The notes: generated by a model from the sequence alone, not told the origin. A stretch of DNA of 10,825 bases from an uncultured Bacteroidales bacterium (GCA_946619625.1 CAMOMF010000222.1:1-10825), one strand, 5' to 3'. Shown: positions 1 to 8,270, numbered from the stretch's first letter. Numbers and translations are program-made.

Positions 1-31
1 ATGTATAACAGTGAATTTTTGTTTTGTGGCG

Positions 32-62
32 CAAAGTTACAACAAATATTTTAATATCGCAA
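32..62 (-). promoter_or_regulatory. Bacteroidetes-type promoter firing left, out of the window
   Basis: Read on the minus strand, a -7 element TAACTTTG (32-39) matches the Bacteroidetes consensus TAnnTTTG. A TTG -33 element (60-62) lies exactly 20 bases upstream. Transcription would start near position 25 and run left, so the gene it serves begins beyond the window edge. It is separate from the flavoprotein gene at 179-802, whose stop lies upstream of it. A palindrome is centred on the -33 element. The motif match is seen directly; promoter activity is inferred. Confidence 0.6.
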
Positions 63-69
63 GCGATAT
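54..69. promoter_or_regulatory. Palindrome over the -33 element, candidate operator
   Basis: ATATCGC-AA-GCGATAT is a perfect 7-bp inverted repeat with a 2-bp spacer. Its centre falls on the TTG -33 element of the leftward promoter. This is the size and placement expected of a binding site for a dimeric repressor that blocks RNA polymerase. No regulator gene is visible, so the operator role is inference. Confidence 0.35.
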
Positions 70-79
70 ATTGTAAAAG

Positions 80-149
80 TATGCGGGATATTAATAAAAG
101 GGCATTTTTTCTTAAAATATGTCATGTTTTAGTATGCGTTTCCCGCATA
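80..149. repeat. 9-bp inverted repeat with a nested hairpin downstream of the flavoprotein gene
   Basis: TATGCGGGA (80-88) is matched by its exact reverse complement TCCCGCATA (141-149). The second arm can also fold locally as TATGCG (133-138) with CGCATA (144-149), giving two mutually exclusive structures. It lies just past the stop of the minus-strand flavoprotein gene and upstream of the next leftward promoter. It could be a weak transcript end or a paired protein-binding site. No T-run follows on the minus strand, so a normal intrinsic terminator is not supported. Confidence 0.3.
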
Positions 150-178
150 GATATATCGTGTGCGACCCAAAAGGTAAC

Positions 179-802
179 TTATCTGATGAAGTGCATGGGC
201 TGCCACTGTTCGCGCTCGGGATAGTCGGGAGAGGAGTTGGCGTGTATACACCGGAGCAACCACGCCATGTTGTCCGCCATGGTGCGCATGGTTTGCATGC
301 CCTCGGTGTCGAGAGCCGCTTGTCCCTGTTCGCGTCCATAAACGATATTCCAGTACTGGGAGGTGACAACGGGCATGTTCATCATCTGGAAGGGCATGTT
401 GAGTGACTGGAACGCTGCGGTGGCACCCCCACGGCGGCAGACGCAAACGGCGGCAGCGGGCTTGTTCTGCACGAGTGCGCCGGCGGAGAAGAAAAGCCGC
501 TGGATGAGGCTCAGCAGTGCGCCGTTGGGTTGTCCGTAATAGACGGGCGAACCGATAATGAGTGCGTCAGCGGTGCCGAGTTTTTCGGCGACACGGTTGC
601 AGAGGTCGTCATCGAAAACGCAGCGGTTGTCCTGCCGTACCTTGCATTGCCCGCATGCGATGCAACTGCGTACGGGTTTGACACCGATTTGAATGATTTC
701 GGTTTCGATACCATGTTTGTTGAGCGTTTGTGCCGCTTCGTTGAGTGCGAGGAACGTGTTTCCCGCCTTGTGTGGGCTGCCGTTGATTAGAAGTACTTTC
801 AT
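179..802 (-). CDS. Flavodoxin-family / NADPH-dependent FMN reductase-like protein with a four-cysteine cluster
   Basis: This 207-residue soluble protein starts with MKVLLINGSPHKAGNT, the phosphate-binding first loop of the flavodoxin/NAD(P)H-quinone reductase fold. A second FMN-loop motif, GSPVYYGQPNG, lies at about 84-94. Between them is C47-x2-C50-x2-C53-x7-C61, the compact cysteine motif of iron-sulfur flavoproteins (Isf), where it binds a 4Fe-4S cluster. The length agrees with that family. It probably moves electrons through FMN and an Fe-S cluster in the cytoplasm; the substrate cannot be told. No signal peptide is present. The ATG at 802 is supported by a promoter 23 bases upstream. It is divergent from the SusC operon and shares no obvious function with it. 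Family assignment is firm; Isf-like cluster binding is inferred from cysteine spacing. Confidence 0.9.
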   Translation of the reverse strand: MKVLLINGSPHKAGNTFLALNEAAQTLNKHGIETEIIQIGVKPVRSCIACGQCKVRQDNRCVFDDDLCNRVAEKLGTADALIIGSPVYYGQPNGALLSLIQRLFFSAGALVQNKPAAAVCVCRRGGATAAFQSLNMPFQMMNMPVVTSQYWNIVYGREQGQAALDTEGMQTMRTMADNMAWLLRCIHANSSPDYPEREQWQPMHFIR

Positions 803-824
803 ATGTGTTTTGGTTTTGTGGGTG

Positions 825-855
825 CAAAGTTACTGCTTTTTTTTGACATGTGCAA
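825..855 (-). promoter_or_regulatory. Promoter of the flavoprotein gene
   Basis: On the minus strand, TAACTTTG (825-832) is a perfect TAnnTTTG -7 element. TTG (853-855) is the -33 element, 20 bases upstream. The spacer contains ATGTCAAAAAAAAG, which is also found in the susC-like promoter. The -7 element ends 22 bases before the ATG at 802, giving a short leader. Confidence 0.75.
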
Positions 856-889
856 GGATTGTGGTTAAAAAAATGAAAAAAATCAGTTG

Positions 890-978
890 AGGTGTAAAAG
901 AATAAACAAGAGAGGGGTGGGGGGAGTGTGGATAAATTGACAAAAAAGGTGTAAAAATTGAGAAAAAGGTAGTTAAAA
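890..978 (+). repeat. Direct repeats upstream of the susC-like promoter, candidate activator sites
   Basis: AGGTGTAAAA occurs exactly at 890-899 and 947-956, and a degenerate copy AGGTAGTTAAAA at 967-978 abuts the -33 element. The centres of the two exact copies are 57 bp apart. PUL operons are usually switched on by a dedicated regulator (hybrid two-component sensor, SusR-like protein or ECF sigma factor) bound upstream. These repeats are the only candidate sites seen. The surrounding sequence is A-rich, so chance similarity is possible. Confidence 0.3.
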
Positions 979-1010
979 TTTGCATATGTCAAAAAAAAGT
1001 TGTACCTTTG
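979..1010 (+). promoter_or_regulatory. Promoter of the SusC-SusD-pectate lyase operon
   Basis: TTTG (979-982) and TACCTTTG (1003-1010) are perfect -33 and -7 elements with a 20-bp spacer. Transcription should start near 1016, giving a leader of about 70 bases. The leader contains a possible long-loop stem, TATGTG (1019-1024) with CACATA (1054-1059). There is no Shine-Dalgarno sequence before the ATG at 1088; the upstream bases are A-rich, as is usual in this phylum. Confidence 0.8.
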
Positions 1011-1087
1011 CAGTCCTTTATGTGAGCGAGCGCGTACAAAATTAAATAGTGAGCACATATTAATACTAAACAAACACAATAAACAGA

Positions 1088-4000
1088 ATGAAAAACAGAA
1101 GCAAGTTTTTCCGTGTAATGGCTTTGTGCTGCCTGATGTTTACGGCATCGTTGGCAGAGGCTAAGATCATTACCGGAACGGTAACGGACCAGACCGGTGA
1201 GACGGTCATCTCCGCATCAGTCGTTGTGAAGGGTACAACGATAGGTACAGTTACTGACTTTGACGGTAACTATTCGTTGGATGTACCGGATGATGCGCAA
1301 GTGTTAGTTTTCTCGTATATTGGTCTTCAGACTCAGGAAGTGCCTATCACGGGTAATGTTATCAACGTAACGTTGGTTGAAAACTCGGAGGTGCTGGAAG
1401 AGGTGGTAGTGACGGGTTACGGTACGACAAAGAAGCGTGACTTGGTGACCTCAGTAGCGTCGGTGAGTGCTGACCAGTTGAAGGACGTGCCTGTTACTTC
1501 TGCAGCGGAGGCTCTGCAGGGTAAGTTGTCGGGTGTAAGCGTTACGACGACGGAGGGTAGTCCGGATGCAGACGTGAAGATCCGCGTACGTGGTGGTACG
1601 TCATTGACGCAGTCTTCGGACCCGTTGTATATCGTGGACGGTTTCCCGGTATCTTCTATATCGGATATCGCCCCGGGTGATATCGCTTCGATGGACGTAC
1701 TGAAAGACGCGGCAGCAACCGCCATCTACGGTGCGCAGGGTGCCAATGGTGTCATTATCATCACCACGAAGGACACCAAGGCGGACGGTGACAAGATGAC
1801 GATTCACTTGGACTACTCGGGCTACATGGGTTGGCGCCGTATTGCCAAGAAATACAAGATGATGAACAACGAGGACTATCTGCGCATGCAGTACGAGTAT
1901 GCCTACTTGGCAGACAACGGTTCTGATGAGAAGATGCTCTCGAATTTCTACAAATATTACGACCACGAGCATTATAACGCCGAGGCAAAGACCCACGGTA
2001 CGTTGGAACAAGTGTTGGCGTATTGGAACCAGAAAGAGTGCATTGACTGGCAGGAAGAGACCTTTGGGGGCAATCACTTGAACTCGAACCACAGTATCTC
2101 GGTGAGCGGCGGTATGAAGAACGCGAACTTCAACCTGTCGTACAACCGTATTGACGACGAGTCTATCATGTACGGTTCGAACTACAGCCGCAACAACCTG
2201 TCTTTCAAGACGAAGTTCAAGCCCATCAAGGACCTGACCATTGCTGCATCGGTTCGCTACAGCAACACGAATGTGCTGGGTTCAGGCACCAACTCGGCTG
2301 ACGATGCCGGGTCGAGCAGTGAGGGTCGTCTGCGCAACGCCACTTCTTTCGTGCCTTTGGAGGGTATTGAGGTAGTGCTGAAGGACCTGGAGGACGACAC
2401 CGACCTCGGCAATATCTACAATCCGATTATCGCCATCAACGACAGTTACAGGAAAAAAGTGGACAACAAACTGACCATGAACGGTAGTGTGTCGTACAAG
2501 TTCCTGAAACATTTCACCGTGAAGGCGGAGATTGGTTACGAGAACCGTCTGGTGGTGAACGACCGTTACTATGGTCCGACGACGTATTATTCCCGTGCCG
2601 GTGACGGTATGGCGGGTGCGGGTGCATCGGGTTTTGGCAATATCATATCCACCAACGACCGCACTTCGCGTCTGAAAGAGACCAACACCTTCGAGTACGC
2701 GCAGAAGTTTGACGGCAATGCACATGATTTCTCCATCCTGGTGGGTGAGGAGCAGACCATCAACAAAGGCGAGTTGCGCACCAGTTACGGCTACGGTTAC
2801 GACCCGACTCTGACCGGTCCTGAGGTGTTCAACCTGCAAGGTCTGGCAAGCAGTTCCACCGGTCCGAACAGTGCCAATATCAAGAACTACGTGGACCCGA
2901 CGGACAACATGCTGTCTTTCTTCGCCCGTGCGAACTACAACTACATGGGTCGTTACTATATCACCGGAACTTTCCGTGCTGACGGCTCGTCCCGATTCTC
3001 GAAAGGTAACCAGTGGGGTTTCTTCCCCTCTGTGGCTGTGGCTTGGCGTATGATTGACGAGGAGTGGATGGAGAGAGCGCAGAGTTGGATGTCGAACATG
3101 AAGTTCCGTTTCTCTTATGGTACCGTAGGTAACAATAACGTTGACCTGGGTTACATCCATTTCGACTATCTGGCATCGCCATCGTCCTATATGCAGGGCA
3201 TGAGTACCATCCTCACCGATGGTCAGAACGGCACGAGCAGTTACCTGATTGCTGCCAACTCGGATCTGAAATGGGAGACGACCGTTACGCGTGACTTCGG
3301 TATCGACTACGGTTTCTTCAACGAGCGTCTGTCGGGTGCGTTTGATATCTATTGGAACAACACCAAGGACTTGATCCTTCGTTACGCCTTGGCTACGGGT
3401 GGTTACAACTACCAGTACCGCAATATCGGTTCTACCGACAACAAGGGTATCGAGTTCTCCATCAAGGGCGTTATTCTGGACCACAAATCCAAGACGTTGT
3501 CTTATGGTTTGACCGCAGATGCCAATATCTCGTTCAACAAGAACACCGTCACCGACCTGGGTGGAATGGAGAGTTACATGATTTCCGCCGGCTGCTTCAG
3601 TTCGTACTACGGCTCGCCGTATGAATACAAACTGACCAAAGGTTCGGCAGTGGGCGATGTGTATGGTTATAAGACCAATGGTTGGTGGAAAGCATCCGAC
3701 TTTGCCAGTTACAGCAAGGGCAGTGCCCGTACCAACGGTGGTTGGTTGGACGCCGACGGAAACAAGATCACCACTCCTCTTGGCGATGCCATGCCGGGTA
3801 TGCCTAAGATTGAAAAGAACTTGGACACCGATGGTGACGGCGTGATGGACGACTATCAGATGGTCAAGTTGGGTAACACTCTGCCTACCGCAACCGGCGG
3901 TATCAACCTGAATTTCTTCATCGGTGGTGACAAGTGGGGTAAGGTGGATATGTCTGCCAACTTCACCTATTCGATTGGCAACGATGTGGTTAACCTGACC

Positions 4001-4510
4001 GGGCTGGACTACTCGACCGTATGTTCTTCCACCAAGAACCGTAACCTGTTGGCTACCTACGGCTATGGTCAGCGTTATTCGTTGTTTGACGCCAAGGGTT
4101 CCTTCATGCCGCTGGATAACGTGGTCGTTTCCGGCAATGCCGTTACGGGTGACGAGTTCACGAAGATGGCGCTGCGTGTGGACGAAGCGAATGCCAACGC
4201 CAAGGTTGCCAATCCTTACTGCGGTTCGCCCGTGCTGACGGACAACTACGTAGAGGATGCCTCCTTTATCCGTCTCAGTTCGCTCAACGTAGGTTACACC
4301 CTGCCGACCCAGTTGACCAAGAAGGCACACATCTCTGTTTGCCGTTTCTTCTTCTCGGCAAGCAACCTGTTCTGCGCAAGCAAGTATTCCGGCCTCGATC
4401 CGGAGGTGGATACCCGCTCCAAGAACAACCCGCTGGCAGTGGGTGTGGACTTCTCGGCATTCCCCAAGAGCCGTGCATTCAACTTTGGTGTTAACTTGAG
4501 TTTTGAATAA
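1088..4510 (+). CDS. SusC/RagA-family TonB-dependent outer-membrane transporter
   Basis: This 1140-residue protein is the import pore of the PUL, taking oligosaccharides across the outer membrane with TonB energy. Residues 1-25 form a signal peptide with probable cleavage after AEA. Residues 27-98 are a carboxypeptidase-regulatory-like β-sandwich (ITGTVTDQTG...DFDGNYSL). LEEVVVTGYG (103-112) is the TonB-box region typical of SusC. The plug domain spans about 115-228, with IRVRGGTSL, PLYIVDGFPV and the family signature ending GVIIITTK. The rest is the β-barrel, ending in an amphipathic strand (FGVNLSFE). Length is normal for the family. There is no N-terminal STN domain, so it should not signal directly to an anti-sigma factor. 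Ten bases separate its stop from the SusD-like start. Substrate is inferred to be pectin-derived from the linked lyase. Confidence 0.97.
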   Translation: MKNRSKFFRVMALCCLMFTASLAEAKIITGTVTDQTGETVISASVVVKGTTIGTVTDFDGNYSLDVPDDAQVLVFSYIGLQTQEVPITGNVINVTLVENSEVLEEVVVTGYGTTKKRDLVTSVASVSADQLKDVPVTSAAEALQGKLSGVSVTTTEGSPDADVKIRVRGGTSLTQSSDPLYIVDGFPVSSISDIAPGDIASMDVLKDAAATAIYGAQGANGVIIITTKDTKADGDKMTIHLDYSGYMGWRRIAKKYKMMNNEDYLRMQYEYAYLADNGSDEKMLSNFYKYYDHEHYNAEAKTHGTLEQVLAYWNQKECIDWQEETFGGNHLNSNHSISVSGGMKNANFNLSYNRIDDESIMYGSNYSRNNLSFKTKFKPIKDLTIAASVRYSNTNVLGSGTNSADDAGSSSEGRLRNATSFVPLEGIEVVLKDLEDDTDLGNIYNPIIAINDSYRKKVDNKLTMNGSVSYKFLKHFTVKAEIGYENRLVVNDRYYGPTTYYSRAGDGMAGAGASGFGNIISTNDRTSRLKETNTFEYAQKFDGNAHDFSILVGEEQTINKGELRTSYGYGYDPTLTGPEVFNLQGLASSSTGPNSANIKNYVDPTDNMLSFFARANYNYMGRYYITGTFRADGSSRFSKGNQWGFFPSVAVAWRMIDEEWMERAQSWMSNMKFRFSYGTVGNNNVDLGYIHFDYLASPSSYMQGMSTILTDGQNGTSSYLIAANSDLKWETTVTRDFGIDYGFFNERLSGAFDIYWNNTKDLILRYALATGGYNYQYRNIGSTDNKGIEFSIKGVILDHKSKTLSYGLTADANISFNKNTVTDLGGMESYMISAGCFSSYYGSPYEYKLTKGSAVGDVYGYKTNGWWKASDFASYSKGSARTNGGWLDADGNKITTPLGDAMPGMPKIEKNLDTDGDGVMDDYQMVKLGNTLPTATGGINLNFFIGGDKWGKVDMSANFTYSIGNDVVNLTGLDYSTVCSSTKNRNLLATYGYGQRYSLFDAKGSFMPLDNVVVSGNAVTGDEFTKMALRVDEANANAKVANPYCGSPVLTDNYVEDASFIRLSSLNVGYTLPTQLTKKAHISVCRFFFSASNLFCASKYSGLDPEVDTRSKNNPLAVGVDFSAFPKSRAFNFGVNLSFE

Positions 4511-4520
4511 TTTAATCACG

Positions 4521-6506
4521 ATGGAAACAATGAAAACTGCTAAATATATTCTTTTGGGTGCAGCCGCTGTACTGATGGTGGGCTGCAAGGATGGATTCCT
4601 CTCCAATAACTCTCCTTCGTCCATGGAGGCGTCGTCGGTGTTTGCATCGGCAAGTCGTACGGAGCAGGCTATTTACGGTGTGTACAACCTGATGGGCAGC
4701 AACAACGGTTACCGTAACCGTATGGCCTGCGGTTTTGTAGGTCTGAACACCGATATTGAGTATAGTACCAAGTCCTCGGGCGGCTCGGCGGACGAACCCG
4801 ACCTGATGATGTACAACTGCGGAACTGCCAACTCGCGTATCTTCTCCAGCAGCGGTTCTGACCTTTGGTCTTACCTGAACACGATGATAGAGCGTTCGAA
4901 CAATATCATCGAGGGGCTGGAGTCCTACGGTAATGTTGAGGCAGACGAGACGCAGGCGTATTTTCTGGGAGAGGCATTGTTCCTCCGCTCGTTTGCTTAT
5001 TTGGAGCAAGTCAAGTACTGGGGTGACGTGCCTGCCCGTTTCGTTTCGTTGGCAAAGGACCCGAACGGCGTGAATGCGCGCAAGACTGACCGCAATGAGG
5101 TGTATGAACAAATCCGCAAGGACTTGCTCCGTGCCGCCGACTTGATGCCGTGGTCTCCTGAGTGCCCCGGTAATGCCAAGAACAACGTGGGGCGTGCCAA
5201 CAAGGCGGCTGCGTTGGCATTGCTGGCTCGTGCTGACCTGATGTACGCCGGCAAGGCGGTTCGTCCGGGTGCCGACGGGTTTGACGTTACGGATGAGACC
5301 AACTACGTAGTTACCTACAATATCAAGGAGGCTGACAAGCGCCGTGAAGTATATAAAGAGGCTTTGGACGCTTGTGCGCGAATCATCAACCAGGAGGACT
5401 ACAAACTGGCAGACGATTTCGCAGAGCCGTTCAAACAAATCTGTGCCGACAAGACCGACTACAACCAGATGGAGCATATCTGGGTGATGCCGTTCAGCAA
5501 TGGCAACCGTGGTCAGGTAATGAACTATAACGCTCCGAAACTGTCGTCTGACGCGCAGTCAGCATGCAAGAACGTCCTTCCCGGCTACGGTGGCGGTTCG
5601 TCCAATGGTCATATCTGCGTTTCGCCTGTATTGGTGTACAAGTTTGCCAAGGAAGACAAGCGCCGCGCTGTCACTTATGTGACCGGTCAATGGAACTATG
5701 ACAATGCGGAAGGTGAGTCGTCGAACGACACGGTACGCGAAGCCGCATTCCCCGGAGTGGCTGCCTCTGCCAACCGCCTGTACATGAAGCACAGCCAGAT
5801 CAATACTTTCTTCCTGGGCAAGTACCGCTTCGAGTGGATGGCATCGGGGCGTTCGCATACTACTACCGATGATGGTATCGATTTCCCCATTCTGCGTTAT
5901 GCCGATGTGTTGTTGATGTTTGCCGAGGCGGCTATCGGTGGCATCGGTGGCGATGTGCCGGCTAATGAGACGGGCTTGGACGCTGCCACTATATTCAATA
6001 AGGTTCGCACACGCGCAGGCGTAAGCACTGTCAGCACCGTCACGATGAATGATATCATCGATGAGCGTGCCTTCGAGTTGTGCGGCGAGTATGTGCGCAA
6101 GTTCGACCTCATGCGTTGGGGTATGCTGCGCGAGAAACTGGTTGAGACCGAAACCACTATCCGCCGGATGTCTGCTGACGGCACCCGTCATGCCATGAAC
6201 ATCGGTGATACTATTTTCTACAAGTTTGCATACGATGCTGCTATCGGCGGTTGGGTGATGGATAGTATCTACGGCTTGTCTGTAGGTGAGAATGTGCGTC
6301 CCGCCTATGCCATCTCCAAGAACGGTTGGTTTGCGAAGGACATCTTCAACTCCGACTCCAAGGGTTATGTGCTGGGTGCTTCGCAGTATCCTATCTACAA
6401 GGACGAACAGCAGTTGGAGACCCGTCAGTACTGGCCTATCTACAACCGTTATGTAGCCGCCAGCGACGGTGCATTGTGGAACAACTACGGTTACGGTAAT
6501 GAATAA
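4521..6506 (+). CDS. SusD/RagB-family surface glycan-binding lipoprotein
   Basis: From the ATG at 4521 this is a 661-residue protein; a second ATG at 4530 would remove three residues. The lipoprotein signal peptide ends in LMVGC, with Cys22 as the lipidation site followed by Lys-Asp, so export to the cell surface is likely. Family hallmarks are ALFLRSFAYLEQVKYWGDVP (about 152-171) in the N-terminal TPR-like helical region. The C-terminal block has ILRYADVLLMFAEAA (around 460), FNKVRTRAGV, and DERAFELCGEYVRKFDLMRWG (about 514-533, with one further residue at each end in the block). SusD proteins form a lid over SusC and hand it oligosaccharides. The length, 100 or so residues above many SusD proteins, suggests extra loops, common in complex-glycan loci. 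An upstream in-frame TTG at 4503 was not used because it lies inside the SusC gene. Confidence 0.96.
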   Translation: METMKTAKYILLGAAAVLMVGCKDGFLSNNSPSSMEASSVFASASRTEQAIYGVYNLMGSNNGYRNRMACGFVGLNTDIEYSTKSSGGSADEPDLMMYNCGTANSRIFSSSGSDLWSYLNTMIERSNNIIEGLESYGNVEADETQAYFLGEALFLRSFAYLEQVKYWGDVPARFVSLAKDPNGVNARKTDRNEVYEQIRKDLLRAADLMPWSPECPGNAKNNVGRANKAAALALLARADLMYAGKAVRPGADGFDVTDETNYVVTYNIKEADKRREVYKEALDACARIINQEDYKLADDFAEPFKQICADKTDYNQMEHIWVMPFSNGNRGQVMNYNAPKLSSDAQSACKNVLPGYGGGSSNGHICVSPVLVYKFAKEDKRRAVTYVTGQWNYDNAEGESSNDTVREAAFPGVAASANRLYMKHSQINTFFLGKYRFEWMASGRSHTTTDDGIDFPILRYADVLLMFAEAAIGGIGGDVPANETGLDAATIFNKVRTRAGVSTVSTVTMNDIIDERAFELCGEYVRKFDLMRWGMLREKLVETETTIRRMSADGTRHAMNIGDTIFYKFAYDAAIGGWVMDSIYGLSVGENVRPAYAISKNGWFAKDIFNSDSKGYVLGASQYPIYKDEQQLETRQYWPIYNRYVAASDGALWNNYGYGNE

Positions 6507-7962
6507 GATGAAGCATACGACTTTCATGGCTGCGGCTCTCTTATGGGGAGCCGTGGCTTTCTTATGCGCCTGCAAGGGAAACAACAACCCTACTATTGAA
6601 GAGGACCCGGAACTGAAAGCCGCATGCAATTATATCGGTGGCGGCGGCTCGGCGGCAACGGGCGGCATGGGCGGTTCGGTGTATATCGTCTCGACGCTTG
6701 AGGACGAGGTGGACCCCTCCACCAACAAGCCTGTCATGGGCACCCTGCGCTACGCGGTGGAGCAAGGCGAGGCGCGTATCATCATGTTCCGCGTGTCAGG
6801 GGTTATCCACCTGAAAAAACCGCTTGAGGTCACTCGCGGCAACCTGACCATCGCCGGACAGACGGCACCCGGCGACGGCATATGTCTGGCGGACTACCCG
6901 CTGGTTATCAAGGGCTGTAACAACGTCATCGTACGTTTCCTGCGTATCCGTATGGGTGAAAAGGGCAGTTTGGCGGACAACAAGGAGTACGACGCCGTTT
7001 CGGTGAACGATTGCGACCTCGTGGTGCTGGATCACCTCAGTTGCTCGTGGTCGGTGGACGAGTGTGTCAGTTGTTATGGCAACACCCGTTTCACCATGCA
7101 GTACTGCTTCATCACCGAATCGCTGCGCAGTTCCGTCCATGGCAAGGGCAACCACGGTTATGGCGGCATATGGGGCGGAACGGAGGCTACGTTCCATCAC
7201 AACCTGATTGCGCACCACGACTCCCGAAACCCGCGTTTTGACCACGATTATGTGAACAACACCCAACGCGGACCCATTGAGTTCGCCAATAATGTAGTCT
7301 ATAACTGGGGTGGCAATTCGGCATATGGAGGCGAGTCGGTCGGCACGCCGCGTACTATCAATTTCCGTAACAACTACTTCCGTCCGGGGCCGGCAACCAA
7401 CGCCGCTGTGGCTACGCGGCTGGTCAACCCATGGACTTCGTGCAGCAATTGTACTGCCCACCAGTCGGGTACGGTGGTCCCGCCACAACTGTATCTGGCG
7501 GGTAATATCATGTATGGCTCCGACGCGGTTACGGCAGACAACTGGCAGGGCTCAACCACCACTTCGGGTAAGGTCACTGCACCGCACGCAATGACCTCAG
7601 AACTGTCGATGGAATCGGCGGAACAGGCATACAACACCGTGCTGTCGAAGGCGGGGTGCTCGTTCGTCCGTGACGCTATCGACGCACGTATCGTTGCAGA
7701 GGTCAAGGAGGGTAAATTTACCTACAAGGGCACTAAATCCAACGGTGGCCTGATTGACACGCCTTCCGACGTAGGCGGGTGGCCTGCTTATCAGGGTGCC
7801 GACTTGCCCAAAGACACCGATGGCGACGGCATCCCCGACGAGTGGGAGGAGGCGCACAAACTCGATCCCAAGTCCTTTGCCGACTCCAAGAAAGAGAGTC
7901 TTGTCCAGGGAAAGACCAACCTCGAGGTGTATCTCTGCGATATGGTAAAAGACCTCTATTAA
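6499..7962 (+). CDS. Pectate lyase-like polysaccharide lyase (PL1 family), lipoprotein
   Basis: The 487-residue protein (from the ATG at 6499; an alternative ATG is at 6508) would cleave α-1,4-galacturonan (pectate) by β-elimination. A lipoprotein signal ends in LCAC, with Cys25 as the likely lipidated residue. The body is a right-handed β-helix. TIAGQTAPGDG lies in the first coils, and D165, D171, D173 and DHLSCSWSVDE (178-188) are the acidic calcium-site region of the PL1 group. HHNLIAHHDSRNPRF (233-247) holds the R-N-P-R motif, where R243 is the likely catalytic arginine. DTDGDGIPDEWE (439-450) is an EF-hand-like calcium loop near the C-terminus, common in Bacteroidetes lyases. Its start overlaps the SusD-like stop (ATGAATAA), so translation is probably coupled. 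It is the only catalytic gene in the operon. Subfamily PL1_2 is my best guess from the DHxSxSWSxDE pattern. Confidence 0.94.
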   Translation: MNKMKHTTFMAAALLWGAVAFLCACKGNNNPTIEEDPELKAACNYIGGGGSAATGGMGGSVYIVSTLEDEVDPSTNKPVMGTLRYAVEQGEARIIMFRVSGVIHLKKPLEVTRGNLTIAGQTAPGDGICLADYPLVIKGCNNVIVRFLRIRMGEKGSLADNKEYDAVSVNDCDLVVLDHLSCSWSVDECVSCYGNTRFTMQYCFITESLRSSVHGKGNHGYGGIWGGTEATFHHNLIAHHDSRNPRFDHDYVNNTQRGPIEFANNVVYNWGGNSAYGGESVGTPRTINFRNNYFRPGPATNAAVATRLVNPWTSCSNCTAHQSGTVVPPQLYLAGNIMYGSDAVTADNWQGSTTTSGKVTAPHAMTSELSMESAEQAYNTVLSKAGCSFVRDAIDARIVAEVKEGKFTYKGTKSNGGLIDTPSDVGGWPAYQGADLPKDTDGDGIPDEWEEAHKLDPKSFADSKKESLVQGKTNLEVYLCDMVKDLY

Positions 7963-7966
7963 CCCT

Positions 7967-8010
7967 TTTCCGGCTGATGGCGTTTCCGACTGTCAGCCGG
8001 AAATTGTTTT
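7967..8010 (+). terminator. Intrinsic terminator of the PUL operon
   Basis: TTTCCGGCTGA (7967-7977) pairs perfectly with TCAGCCGGAAA (7993-8003), an 11-bp GC-rich stem with a 15-base loop. It is followed by TTGTTTT (8004-8010) and starts five bases after the lyase stop. It marks the lyase as the last gene of the operon. Confidence 0.9.
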
Positions 8011-8102
8011 AGCGTTAAATGTGTAAATGCATAAATAAATGTGAAAATAACCTGCCTCTCTATATATAGCTAAAAAATGCGAAGAATCTATCACCTAAAA
8101 AC

Positions 8103-8132
8103 AAAAAAAATCACTTTTTTTGCATTTTTTTT
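8103..8132. terminator. A/T-run hairpin, possible bidirectional terminator
   Basis: A8 (8103-8110) faces T7 (8115-8121) across a four-base loop, followed by GCA and a second T8 run (8125-8132). On the minus strand the same element reads A7-GTGA-T8-G-T5. It could stop leftward transcripts from the 8355-8385 promoter and back up the PUL terminator. An all-A/U stem is weak, so this is tentative. Confidence 0.35.
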
Positions 8133-8270
8133 ATGAAGCGGAACAGCCGCACCGCACACGCAGTGATCGTCCGAGCCTGCGAGGAAAGAAAAGCGTCCGG
8201 TGGACGGTTGGAGGAGTACGGGGTCCCAAAGAACTTGTTCGCGTGGGGTGTCAGTAAATGCGGCGCGCGA

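Noticed and set aside
914..932. G-rich tract, possible G-quadruplex
   Set aside because: It has only two long G-runs plus a GG, not enough for a standard four-run, three-tier quadruplex.
4503..4520. Upstream TTG start for the SusD-like gene
   Set aside because: It lies inside the end of the SusC-like gene. The ATG at 4521 (or 4530) gives a standard lipoprotein signal peptide without added polar residues.
2282..4624. 780-codon open frame on the minus strand opposite the SusC-like gene
   Set aside because: It lies antisense to a clear SusC/SusD coding region, has a low-complexity V/T/H/R-rich product with no recognisable motif, and follows from the codon bias of the real gene.
6469..6498. Upstream GTG start for the pectate lyase
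   Set aside because: It would put ten polar residues before the signal peptide and overlap the SusD-like gene by 38 bases. The ATG at 6499 fits coupled translation better.
5559..6629. 356-codon minus-strand frame across the SusD/lyase junction
   Set aside because: It is antisense to two well-supported genes, with no promoter or family resemblance.
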